A DNA stretch of 64,000 nucleotides from Desulfosoma sp. (GTDB taxonomy: Bacteria > Desulfobacterota > Syntrophobacteria > Syntrophobacterales > DSM-9756): contig JBBFKY010000001.1 in assembly GCA_037481875.1 (NCBI GenBank), positions 594,806 through 658,805 of the forward strand. The letters run 5' to 3'. Of the stretch, positions 27,852 through 35,501 are shown one piece after another (position 1 is the first letter of the stretch; every line of letters begins with the position of its first letter). Under the pieces are notes generated by a model. The model was not told where the DNA came from. It made no database searches and worked only from the letters and a program-made list of their open reading frames with translations. The translations under genes were made by a program, and so were the position numbers.

Positions 27852-29201
27852 ATGGCGAGAGTTTTTATCAGCCCTTTGGGTACCAACAAGTATCTACCGT
27901 GTTACTACGAAATTGACGGTCGAAGGTCGGCACGGCCGGTTAATTTTATTCAAGAAGCTCTTTTGGCCCACTGGTGTGTTTCATGGACCGCTGAGGATCG
28001 AATACTCATCTTGTGTACAAGAGAAGCCGAGGAAAGAAATTGGCTGAATGGTGGCAACTTTGAAAAGGGTTTGCGGACGCGCATCGAAGAGCTGAATCTT
28101 CCCGCTCAACGCCAGATGCTGCCTATTCCCGACGGCAAAAACGAAACGGAAATCATGGATATTTTCATGATCCTTATGGAAGCTCTTAAGCCTCAGGACC
28201 AGGTTTACCTGGACGTCACCCATTCCTTTCGATCTCTTCCTCTACTCCAAACAGTAATCCTCAACTATGCCAAAGTGCTCAAGGACATCCGCGTGGAACG
28301 CATTGTGTACGGTGCCTTTGAAACCATGGGAACACTGAAGGAAGTCGAGCAGAGACCCGTAGAACAGCGAATCGCCCCCGTGTTTGACCTCACCCCCTAC
28401 GACGCTCTCCTGGACTGGGCGAGAGCGGTTGATATTTTTCAGAAAGCCGGTCGTCCTCAGGAAATCAAGCGCCTTATAGGACGCAATCTTGGTGCTGTGT
28501 TCAATAAGCGACAAGAGCAGGATCAAAAGAAACTGGCGTGCTCTATGTCCACCCTAGGCAATCAGCTAGAAAACCTGTGCCTTAATCTGTCCGCCGCTCG
28601 AGGTCCTCATGTGCTCAAAGCTCAATCTTTCGACGAACAACTGGACGCGGTCGAAAACCAGAGGCTGATTCCCCCGCTGACGCCCCTTTTGGAGATCCTT
28701 CGCCGCAAAGTGCAAAGATTCAAGGTTCAGAACGAAACGACCAAAGGCTTTGAAGCGGCGGCCTGGTGCTTGGAACATGAGCTGATTCCCCAGGCGTACG
28801 TTCTGCTTCGAGAAACCATTCTGAGCGCTCTTTGTCGGTGGGCAGGTCAGGACCCTATGAACGAGAAAATGCGGGAAAATTTCTGGAGCGCCCTTTTACA
28901 TGTCGTGGCCACAGGCAAACCCGAAAAGGATTGGGAAGGTCTGCTTGCCCAAAAGCGGGACGAAGCCCTGCATGTTCTTAGGACTGGAGGTGAAGCGCTG
29001 AAGACGCTTGCCAAAAAGTTTGAAGCTTTAAGGGATCGCAGAAATGATCTGATGCATGCAGGCTGGAAAACCGATGCAAAATCTGCTCCGAGCCTTCTTC
29101 AATTCCTTCAGAACGGAGGACTGGAATCCCTTCGTACCGCTTGGGAAGCCTTTGAGGCAGCGGTTCCTCCACTTTCTCGTGGTCATGGAAAAGGGCAATG
29201 A
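27852..29201 (+). CDS. csx2: CARF-HEPN ribonuclease, Csx2 family (TIGR02221-like)
   Basis: A 449-residue type III CRISPR accessory effector. The N-terminal CARF domain (MARVFISPLGTNKYLPCYYE, with the ligand-loop DVTHSFRSLP at 121-130) should bind cyclic oligoadenylate. The C-terminal HEPN domain carries the RNase motif R-x4-H in RRNDLMHAGW (Arg397, His402). Activated relatives (Csx1/Csm6) cut RNA without sequence choice during infection. ATG 27852 is preceded by TGAGGAGG. The stop overlaps the csx20 start (ATGA), so both are made together. It is separated from the cas genes by the 18-kb array but belongs with the cas10 system. Confidence 0.9.
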   Translation: MARVFISPLGTNKYLPCYYEIDGRRSARPVNFIQEALLAHWCVSWTAEDRILILCTREAEERNWLNGGNFEKGLRTRIEELNLPAQRQMLPIPDGKNETEIMDIFMILMEALKPQDQVYLDVTHSFRSLPLLQTVILNYAKVLKDIRVERIVYGAFETMGTLKEVEQRPVEQRIAPVFDLTPYDALLDWARAVDIFQKAGRPQEIKRLIGRNLGAVFNKRQEQDQKKLACSMSTLGNQLENLCLNLSAARGPHVLKAQSFDEQLDAVENQRLIPPLTPLLEILRRKVQRFKVQNETTKGFEAAAWCLEHELIPQAYVLLRETILSALCRWAGQDPMNEKMRENFWSALLHVVATGKPEKDWEGLLAQKRDEALHVLRTGGEALKTLAKKFEALRDRRNDLMHAGWKTDAKSAPSLLQFLQNGGLESLRTAWEAFEAAVPPLSRGHGKGQ

Positions 29202-29593
29202 TGCGACAAGCGTTTGTTCTGCTCTCACACCGGCTCACTCCAGATCAGGAAAACGACTTGACACAAACGTGGCAAGCCTCTCAGGTGCGTGTCATGCCCG
29301 AAGAATTACAAAAGCTGTGGCAAGAAGTGCCCCCTGAAGCGGCTTCGGTTCGAGAATGGATTCAGCCTGTTTTGGAATGGTTGGCACAGGAAGCGGTTTC
29401 CGGCGATCTCGTCATCGTGCAAGGGGACTATGGAGCCACCTGTCTCACCGCATCATGGGCTTTGTCCAGAGGGCTCGTGCCGGTGTATGCCACCACAAAC
29501 CGAGTCCTTGAGGAAACGATTCAACCAGACGGTAGTGTGCTTCAAAAGCGCATTTTTCGACACATTCGGTTTCGACGTTATGAGTTCGTGTAA
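29198..29593 (+). CDS. csx20: Csx20-like CRISPR-associated protein
   Basis: A 131-residue soluble protein starting MMRQAFVLLSHRLTPDQEND, with LVIVQGDYGATCLTASWALS and a C-terminal QKRIFRHIRFRRYEFV. This pattern (an N-terminal SHxLTxxQ, a central QGDxGA and a final xFRHxxFRxY) matches what I remember of Csx20. Csx20 has recently been proposed, with Csx15 and Csx16, as a cyclic-oligoadenylate-degrading ring nuclease; I rely on memory for that. Its coupling to the csx2 gene fits an off-switch for the adjacent effector. Catalytic residues cannot be assigned from sequence alone. Confidence 0.75.
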   Translation: MMRQAFVLLSHRLTPDQENDLTQTWQASQVRVMPEELQKLWQEVPPEAASVREWIQPVLEWLAQEAVSGDLVIVQGDYGATCLTASWALSRGLVPVYATTNRVLEETIQPDGSVLQKRIFRHIRFRRYEFV

Positions 29594-29677
29594 AAGACGG
29601 GCTGCCTTCCCGAAAAACTCCTGGTGTATAAGCTTATCAATGAACTCATAATAACGAGATCCTTAATACCATGGCGG

Positions 29678-29700
29678 GGGGCGGGACGCTGCCTCGCCCC
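29678..29700. terminator. Possible bidirectional hairpin between convergent csx20 and Lon-like genes
   Basis: GGGGCG pairs with CGCCCC across an eleven-base loop in the 144-base convergent gap. No strong T tract follows on the plus strand, so terminator function is uncertain. Confidence 0.35.
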
Positions 29701-29737
29701 TTCAACGCAGCAAAGCTGACATCATCCATGTTTAAGC

Positions 29738-31870
29738 TTATCGATAGGTGAACGGAAACCATCTGGCGGGTTGATCGGCGACGGCTTCCACCACCTCCTG
29801 CCAAGAGGTTTTGGAAAGAAGCTCGGCAAAATGGGGCGTGTGAAGACGACCTTTGGCCACTTCTTCAAGGACCTTAAAAACCCCTTCCTCCAGCCACGAC
29901 GTTAAAGCAAGTCCCTCTCGATACAGCCAGGCCGCGTGCAAGAGAGCCATAGGTTGTGCCGTGGAACCCAATTTTGTGCAAAATCGAAGCCCCTGTTCCC
30001 AGGCGATTTTCTTTTCTTGACGTGCATGAAGCCATCGTCCCACATTCCAAAGCCACAGTTGCCAAGGGTGTTCTGCCGGGGAACGGTAGAGCTGTTCGCG
30101 GCACCACTTTTCGTAAACAGGCAGTCGAAAATCCGTCTCGGCGAGAAAGCGTGCCAAAGCTGCATGTTGGTAACGCTGAAGCCTTGCGGGGTTCACTTTA
30201 TCGAGAGGAGATTCAATGTAGTTTTCGAGGGCCTCTTGAGCTTTGCCAACCTGATTGGCGTCTAGATAGGCATAGACGAGGTAGTGGTATTGTCGAAGAC
30301 AATCCTTTTTGAATTCCTGGAGCCGCCATTCACCAAAGGCATTCCACGCCTTGGATACCGACTGAATAGAGTCCCGAAGGTAAAGGGGACCGCAAAAGCC
30401 GAAGTTTTGCGCGATGGTTCCATAAATTTTCCCCAAACTGGGCATTGCGGGTTTGAGGCCTTTGACGGCATGGCTTTCCCGAATGGATTCCAGATGGTCT
30501 TGAATGTCCGTAAGCCATTCAGGAAGCTTCGCGTCAAAATGATAACGGCCATGGTATAAGGTAACAAAAAGCCGATTCCAAAAATCAGCCAAACGATGAA
30601 TCCCTTCGAGATAAAGGGGAAGTTGTTGGGAAAAAGTGTCGCGGCAAAACTTAGCCCAACACAGCGCTTCTTCGGTATTCCCGCGTTGCCCTGCCACGGC
30701 CCAGAGAAGATGAGCCAGCCGAAAGGACGTAAGAAAGGATTGACGGGCCAGATCTTGGACGTCCTCAAAACTTATAGGATTCAGCAAAGTTTCGACCCAG
30801 CCGAGGTCTTCAGAGGCATCGGAGAAAAGCCTTTCCAGGGAATCCGTAAAACTTTCTGCATCTCGAGGGTTTTGTAAAATTTCTTTCACCGCATGAGCGT
30901 ACAATCCGGAAAAACCGCTCCACCCTCGAAGGCGCGGATCCAGGGAACGAAGTCCCAGGGCCAGCTCTTGGGGCGACCCAAGCTTTTCGAAATCTTTGGC
31001 AAACCCTTTTCCCGTCACATCCCCTTTAAGTTCCCACAGGCATTCTGCAGCCTGGATATTCCTCACTTGCTCAACCCGCAATCCTTGTGCCGACGCCTGC
31101 GTTTCCGCCAATTCCAAAGGGCATATCAAGGTCTGAAAGCCTAAGGCCGCCAAGGCCTTCGCTTTTTCCCTGACAAAACCCACAGGGAGCACACACCCCT
31201 GTTCGTCCACATCCCCACTTGCAGCCACATGAAGGCCTCTTCGACCACCCATAGCGCCCAAGTGAGCTTCCCAGGCTCCCAGATAAGCCGGCAAAGCCCA
31301 GGATGGTCCCTCAATGCATGGGCTCGGTTCAGACGGAGGAAGCAAAGGAATAAAAACCATGGCTTTCCCCGTTCTGTGCCTAAAGAGCTCATGAGCCCTT
31401 ACCAGAGCACCTTGTGCAGCGGCATCCAGTCGGTCCATGATCCAGGAGGGGCTATGAAATTGCGTGCTAGAGGGAAGGGCTCCTAAAAGAGCCCAAAACA
31501 CGTGCGCTTTCTTTCCCTGAACCGTCGGGAGAGCCACCAAAGCCCATTGAGCTTGCAGCACGTAGGCCCAGTCCAGGCAAAGGCCCACGTCATGCGGTGT
31601 CATGAGCCGCTGCAAGACCTGTAAAAAACTATGGGCTCCTTTTTCTTCTCGTCGTCCCAAGGCGGCGGCGAAAAAGGCGGTCAGAAGAAAACGAGACCAA
31701 GCTGGATCCAGACCTGTGTGCAAGATTTTTAAAATATATTCGGCTTTTTGCGGCTTTTCAGGCCAACGAAAATGCCATGGATTTGTCCACTGAAACTTTC
31801 GTTCTTCAAGGCAGCCCCATTCATGCCACACACGCATTTCTTCCAACGACCAGGAGGGAGAAACATTCAT
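29738..31870 (-). CDS. Lon-like serine protease with helical-repeat C-terminus (CalpL-like candidate)
   Basis: A 710-residue protein. Residues about 170-270 align by eye to the Lon (S16) proteolytic domain: EGPSWALPAYLGAWEAHLG (nucleophile Ser190 in GPS), then LHVAASGDVDEQGCVLPVGF and VREKAKALAALGFQTLICPL (Lys236). The Ser-Lys gap of 46 residues is close to E. coli Lon (679/722). No AAA+ domain, SAVED domain or signal peptide is recognised. About 350 helical residues follow, TPR-like in style (HYLVYAYLDANQVGKAQEAL). ATG 31870 overlaps the upstream stop (ATGA). It is the last gene behind sigma-like and anti-sigma-like genes, so it probably cleaves one of them. The protease call is my inference from motif order. 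Confidence 0.6.
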   Translation of the reverse strand: MNVSPSWSLEEMRVWHEWGCLEERKFQWTNPWHFRWPEKPQKAEYILKILHTGLDPAWSRFLLTAFFAAALGRREEKGAHSFLQVLQRLMTPHDVGLCLDWAYVLQAQWALVALPTVQGKKAHVFWALLGALPSSTQFHSPSWIMDRLDAAAQGALVRAHELFRHRTGKAMVFIPLLPPSEPSPCIEGPSWALPAYLGAWEAHLGAMGGRRGLHVAASGDVDEQGCVLPVGFVREKAKALAALGFQTLICPLELAETQASAQGLRVEQVRNIQAAECLWELKGDVTGKGFAKDFEKLGSPQELALGLRSLDPRLRGWSGFSGLYAHAVKEILQNPRDAESFTDSLERLFSDASEDLGWVETLLNPISFEDVQDLARQSFLTSFRLAHLLWAVAGQRGNTEEALCWAKFCRDTFSQQLPLYLEGIHRLADFWNRLFVTLYHGRYHFDAKLPEWLTDIQDHLESIRESHAVKGLKPAMPSLGKIYGTIAQNFGFCGPLYLRDSIQSVSKAWNAFGEWRLQEFKKDCLRQYHYLVYAYLDANQVGKAQEALENYIESPLDKVNPARLQRYQHAALARFLAETDFRLPVYEKWCREQLYRSPAEHPWQLWLWNVGRWLHARQEKKIAWEQGLRFCTKLGSTAQPMALLHAAWLYREGLALTSWLEEGVFKVLEEVAKGRLHTPHFAELLSKTSWQEVVEAVADQPARWFPFTYR

Positions 31871-33147
31871 CGGTCTACAACCAAGAGTCGAAGATCCTGA
31901 AGTAACGGCTGATATTTTTTCGAGACAGGAAAGAGCAATCGAAAATAGCCCGTGGATCCATCCAGAGCCGATTCCAGGGGCTCGAGTTCACCATCCGAAA
32001 CAATCCATAAACCGTAGATGGAAGCTACATCTGAAAGGGGTTCAAGAATCCTTCCTCCCACGAGAACCCCTTTCGCACTGGATTGAAGGACGGTGATTTC
32101 GGCGCCCGCAGGTTTCAGAACGGGTGCAGATTCGTCACTGAGGCGAAGGAGTCTGACTGGGACGGTTTCACGGGCCGGGGCGGCCGCCAGAGGCAGGACT
32201 TCTTCGACCCACGGCGCCGTGAGCAGTGTTTTCACAGTAGGTTGGCTGTCTGGATCCAGCTGAAGCCATGGACTGAAGGTTTTTCGAAAGGTTTTCCTAT
32301 CCCGAAAAAAGGAGTCCAAGGTCCAGGCCGTCGGGTTTTCTTGAAAAGCCATTAAAGTTTCCAGAGTGCGTTGAGCGAAAAAAGAAGCCACCTCTACCTC
32401 GAGACGCTGAAACGCCGAGAGGAACGATGCGAAAGGGGATTGCGTCGAGATTTCATCGCAGAGGACAGCCTGGGATAGGTTTTGGGCTTTTTGGTGAATG
32501 ACGTTCAAAAGGGCGTTGGACACCGTGAAGATGGGATCGCTCACATGCTCTTTCAAGCAGGCGAAGGTGTTCCACGGTTCGACAAAAATTCCGGGCAGAA
32601 CCTCTACATCGCCGGGACCGGCGAGATCGGGAAAGTCATGGACAAGAGCGACTCGAAAAGCCGATGCCGTCTCTTCTACGGACTCGAGGACCAGCACCAA
32701 AGGAGCGTTGTAGAATCGGGATCTAGGGCCCCAGCCGGCCAAATCGGGTTGAAGGCGAACCACGTCTCCAGGCCCTGGGGATTTTGACGCGTTTACGGCG
32801 GCCGGTTTGAAGTCCTTTGTGCGATCCGGATCGAAAATGTTGAGGCAAATTCCTGAGACCCCATCGCAGCGCGGATCTTTTCCTGAGAAGGCGGGCGCTT
32901 CGCCTGCGTCCTGAGCGATCCGGTGGCTTGGAGTTCCACAGAGAGCCTTGCCTTCGCTTTTGTGTGCACGGTTTCGAAGGAGGGCATCGCGCTCTTGGTC
33001 ACACCAGGGACACGCGCTCAGGTGGCGCTGAAGAGCCTCGGGTATGGGGTCGGCAAGAAGAACGGCTTCGGGTGGACAACCCCGAGCTCTTAGGGCTTCC
33101 TCCCAAGCCAAGCGCAGAACGGCGGCACTGTGCGAGCTTTGGGGCAT
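31867..33147 (-). CDS. Zinc anti-sigma/MazF-like protein (CalpT-like candidate)
   Basis: A protein of 426 residues with no family that I can name outright. Near the N-terminus is a zf-HC2-type anti-sigma pattern: Cys24, then HLSACPWCDQE with His42, Cys46 and Cys49. About 80 residues of low complexity follow, then a segment at 126-215 that reads like a MazF/PemK SH3-type barrel (GPGDVVRLQP, APLVLVLESVEETASAFRVA, PGDVEVLPGIFVEPWNTFAC). The C-terminal 200 residues are unassigned. A zinc anti-sigma domain with a sigma-like gene upstream and a Lon-like gene downstream suggests a cleavable sigma inhibitor. ATG 33147 was preferred; an upstream ATG at 33174 overlaps the previous gene. Confidence 0.55.
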   Translation of the reverse strand: MPQSSHSAAVLRLAWEEALRARGCPPEAVLLADPIPEALQRHLSACPWCDQERDALLRNRAHKSEGKALCGTPSHRIAQDAGEAPAFSGKDPRCDGVSGICLNIFDPDRTKDFKPAAVNASKSPGPGDVVRLQPDLAGWGPRSRFYNAPLVLVLESVEETASAFRVALVHDFPDLAGPGDVEVLPGIFVEPWNTFACLKEHVSDPIFTVSNALLNVIHQKAQNLSQAVLCDEISTQSPFASFLSAFQRLEVEVASFFAQRTLETLMAFQENPTAWTLDSFFRDRKTFRKTFSPWLQLDPDSQPTVKTLLTAPWVEEVLPLAAAPARETVPVRLLRLSDESAPVLKPAGAEITVLQSSAKGVLVGGRILEPLSDVASIYGLWIVSDGELEPLESALDGSTGYFRLLFPVSKKYQPLLQDLRLLVVDR

Positions 33148-33160
33148 AGGCACTATACCT

Positions 33161-34282
33161 TTAGAGAGATGCATCTGAATCCGTAGAACCTTTCATCCAT
33201 GAACTACGGCACTGCCAGGCCGATTTACAAGCTTTCAGGATTTCTTCGAGAAACTCCGCAGCCAGATCATGATCTTCGTCCCAGGAAGACAAACCCGACC
33301 AGAGCAGGCAAAAATCCTTGATGCGAAGAATAAGTTGCGTGAGAAGATACCTGGCGCCGGCAGCTCCTCGATAGCCTGTTTCTCGGGCGATGTCCGCTAA
33401 TGTCCAGCGCATGGCGTAGTAGGCGTAGAAAACGAAGCGCTCTCGATCATCCCAGTCGGCGATCAGTTTCTGAGCGAGACGTGGCAAGTCTTGGCGCAAA
33501 AGTTCCTTTTCTTGCGACCCTTCGACGGAAACCTCAAAGTCGAGAGGAGATGAGTCATTTTCGTTTTCGGAACTCAAGTCGGAAAACAGCACTTCCCGCT
33601 CCGACGGAGGCATGGGCAGGTGCGCCATGAGGTACCGAGTCAGTTCGCGCACGGGAACCCAACATGGTTTTCCGAGACGTCGAACGGCTTCGTGCCAAAA
33701 AGAGCAGGCTACATGAACCACCTTTTCTTTGGTCAAACCTTCGGGGTTCAAACGCAAAGAGGCTTCAGGAGGCGGCCACAGGTGATAATTTTCTGAATGC
33801 AGGACGGCCGGATCGTCTTGCAAGGCTTCTTTCAAGGGCTCCTGAGAACACGCATAAGAGGCATGGCCGCCCTTTATGTCATATTGCACCTTGTCATGGT
33901 TATGAAGGCATTGGCGAAGTCGTCGATACAAGGCCTTGCCCGGACTTATCTGTTGGGTTCTGGAAAGGTCCAGCAAATGGCGCGTGTAACGATGCGCCAC
34001 AAAAGCGGCAAGGCGATGGGCTCCTTGATCGTAAAGCGATGCGAAGGCGTATCGCTCCTCCCAGGCATCCGCTTGCTGATTGGCGTAGAGCCACAGGGTG
34101 TTCACCATGGCCTGAATGGATGAGGTGCCTCGCTGTGGATAGTCCTGATGGGGAATGCCGTTGGAATCCGGAAGCAGACTATGCGGGATGGCTTTTCTTC
34201 TGACCTGGTTGAGTACGATGCATGCGGCCCGTTCCAGGACGGGGTGGCATTGCGGGGATGAGAGCCAATCCTTCCAGTTCAT
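33161..34282 (-). CDS. Sigma-factor-like protein (CalpS-like candidate)
   Basis: A 373-residue protein whose C-terminal part (about 265-325) resembles sigma-70 region 4: DLPRLAQKLIADWDDRERFV, YYAMRWTLADIARETGYRGA, then a helix RYLLTQLILRIKDF. This is a helix-turn-helix typical of binding the -35 element. The first 225 residues are helical and contain KALYRRLRQCLHNHDKVQY; I cannot align region 2 with certainty. An acidic linker (SDLSSENENDSSPLDFE) joins the two. It could also be a plain HTH regulator. Overlap of its start with the previous gene (ATGA) and of its end with the anti-sigma-like gene indicates one transcript. Confidence 0.55.
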   Translation of the reverse strand: MNWKDWLSSPQCHPVLERAACIVLNQVRRKAIPHSLLPDSNGIPHQDYPQRGTSSIQAMVNTLWLYANQQADAWEERYAFASLYDQGAHRLAAFVAHRYTRHLLDLSRTQQISPGKALYRRLRQCLHNHDKVQYDIKGGHASYACSQEPLKEALQDDPAVLHSENYHLWPPPEASLRLNPEGLTKEKVVHVACSFWHEAVRRLGKPCWVPVRELTRYLMAHLPMPPSEREVLFSDLSSENENDSSPLDFEVSVEGSQEKELLRQDLPRLAQKLIADWDDRERFVFYAYYAMRWTLADIARETGYRGAAGARYLLTQLILRIKDFCLLWSGLSSWDEDHDLAAEFLEEILKACKSAWQCRSSWMKGSTDSDASL

Positions 34283-34725
34283 GGACCTTGTACCGGCTCA
34301 AGACACGTTTCAGGCACTTTACCCCAAAAGCTCAGTGGTTTCCAAAAGGCGGGATCCGATGGAAGCGGAAATCGAAAAGCTTCAATGAGGTAGCTTCGGC
34401 GATCCATGACCTTGCCCGTGATTTCCAAGGTACAGCCCTGGCGGATGAAGCGAGCGGCCATTCGGCCTTTGGTGGAGCAGGGGCAGACCTCGACGGCCAT
34501 GGGATGCGTGATCCTGAGGACAAATATAGGGTGTGTGCCGAAAGGATGTCGTTGACGTTCCGGGAAAAAGAACGTCTGTTTGAGAAGTTCTCGATCGGAG
34601 GCCCCACCGAAAAGCATGCGCTCTTCCCAATACATAGGCGACAGCCGTCGTAGGGCTGCGCCCAGGACCTCCCATAGTGAGGGTGGCTTTTTCACAGGAG
34701 GGTTTTCCTGTTCGGCTTGGCGCAT
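34279..34725 (-). CDS. Unknown small protein in the cad1-protease operon
   Basis: A protein of 148 residues from ATG 34725 (MRQAEQENPPVKKPPSLWEV). The core YWEERMLFGGASDRELLKQT, HPIFVLRITHPMAVEVCPCS and TLEITGKVMDRRSYLIEAFR looks like a beta-rich fold, with a CPC motif at its centre. A MazF-like barrel is possible but unproven. A longer version from ATG 34869 would add a strongly hydrophobic segment (RLACLVVSLLICLLSW) and make it membrane-anchored. Neither start has a good ribosome site. The stop overlaps the sigma-like start. No function assigned. Confidence 0.5.
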   Translation of the reverse strand: MRQAEQENPPVKKPPSLWEVLGAALRRLSPMYWEERMLFGGASDRELLKQTFFFPERQRHPFGTHPIFVLRITHPMAVEVCPCSTKGRMAARFIRQGCTLEITGKVMDRRSYLIEAFRFPLPSDPAFWKPLSFWGKVPETCLEPVQGP

Positions 34726-34904
34726 GTCGGAACCCACCCTAATGAAGGTACAAGCTCCTTGTCTATCCAGCCATCCTATCTCTCCACCACGATATTGGTT
34801 AGACCATGAAAGAAGACAAATCAAGAGAGAAACCACTAGGCATGCTAGCCTGGACAGCACTTGGCACATGGGTTGAGTTTGAGGCGAGCGATAAGAAAAT
34901 CAGG

Positions 34905-35501
34905 TTAGATGAGTTGCAGTGCGAGGCGGGACCAAAGCTCCAGGGGACGGTGGTGCACCTGTCTAAGAGGGATCCATTGAAACTCGTGCAGTTCGGTACC
35001 TGGCCGAAGGGCCTTGGGCGTCAAAACCTGCATGCGAAAGACGAGTCCAAGGTGAACGAGACCCACTGAGGATTCTTCCTCATTAATGATTCCCTTAAAG
35101 GTGAGTTGGCAATGTTCGGGCAGGGTCGTAAACTCTTCGGAAAGCTCGCGGTACAGACCTCGCTCCAGTTGGGAAGCTAATTCCCCCCTTCCTGCCTCGG
35201 CATCTTCACGAATCACATGGCCTCCCAAACCCACTGAGTCCCGGCCGTGGAGCCTTTTTTCCGAGCCTTTTCGCCGGTAACAACCCACCCGGCCATGGAT
35301 GTCCAACATGACCACGTAAGGGATGATCTGCTTGTACTGCTGGTCCTGTTCTACTTTCTCTCTGGGTTTGTAGCCGTAGCCTGCGGCCGCGATCACCTCA
35401 AGGCATTGCTCATAGCGCAGAGAAAGAGCGGTTCGCCTTTGGAGCCAGGGCTTAGGAAGAGCGTGCCGGGGTACACACAAGACATGTTCTTGTAAACTCA
35501 T
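34905..35501 (-). CDS. Nudix-like hydrolase coupled to Cad1
   Basis: A 198-residue protein with a Nudix fold signature: IIPYVVMLDIHGRVGCYRRK leads into GLGGHVIRED (93-100) and, after an insert of roughly 11 residues, YRELSEEF (117-124). The box G-x5-E...RE-x2-EE is recognisable, but the spacing between its halves is longer than standard. Nudix enzymes hydrolyse nucleoside diphosphate derivatives. The start ATG overlaps the cad1 stop (ATGA), so the two are made in fixed ratio. A natural guess is that it acts on the product of the deaminase (an inosine nucleotide such as ITP) or on cyclic/linear oligoadenylate. Confidence 0.7.
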   Translation of the reverse strand: MSLQEHVLCVPRHALPKPWLQRRTALSLRYEQCLEVIAAAGYGYKPREKVEQDQQYKQIIPYVVMLDIHGRVGCYRRKGSEKRLHGRDSVGLGGHVIREDAEAGRGELASQLERGLYRELSEEFTTLPEHCQLTFKGIINEEESSVGLVHLGLVFRMQVLTPKALRPGTELHEFQWIPLRQVHHRPLELWSRLALQLI

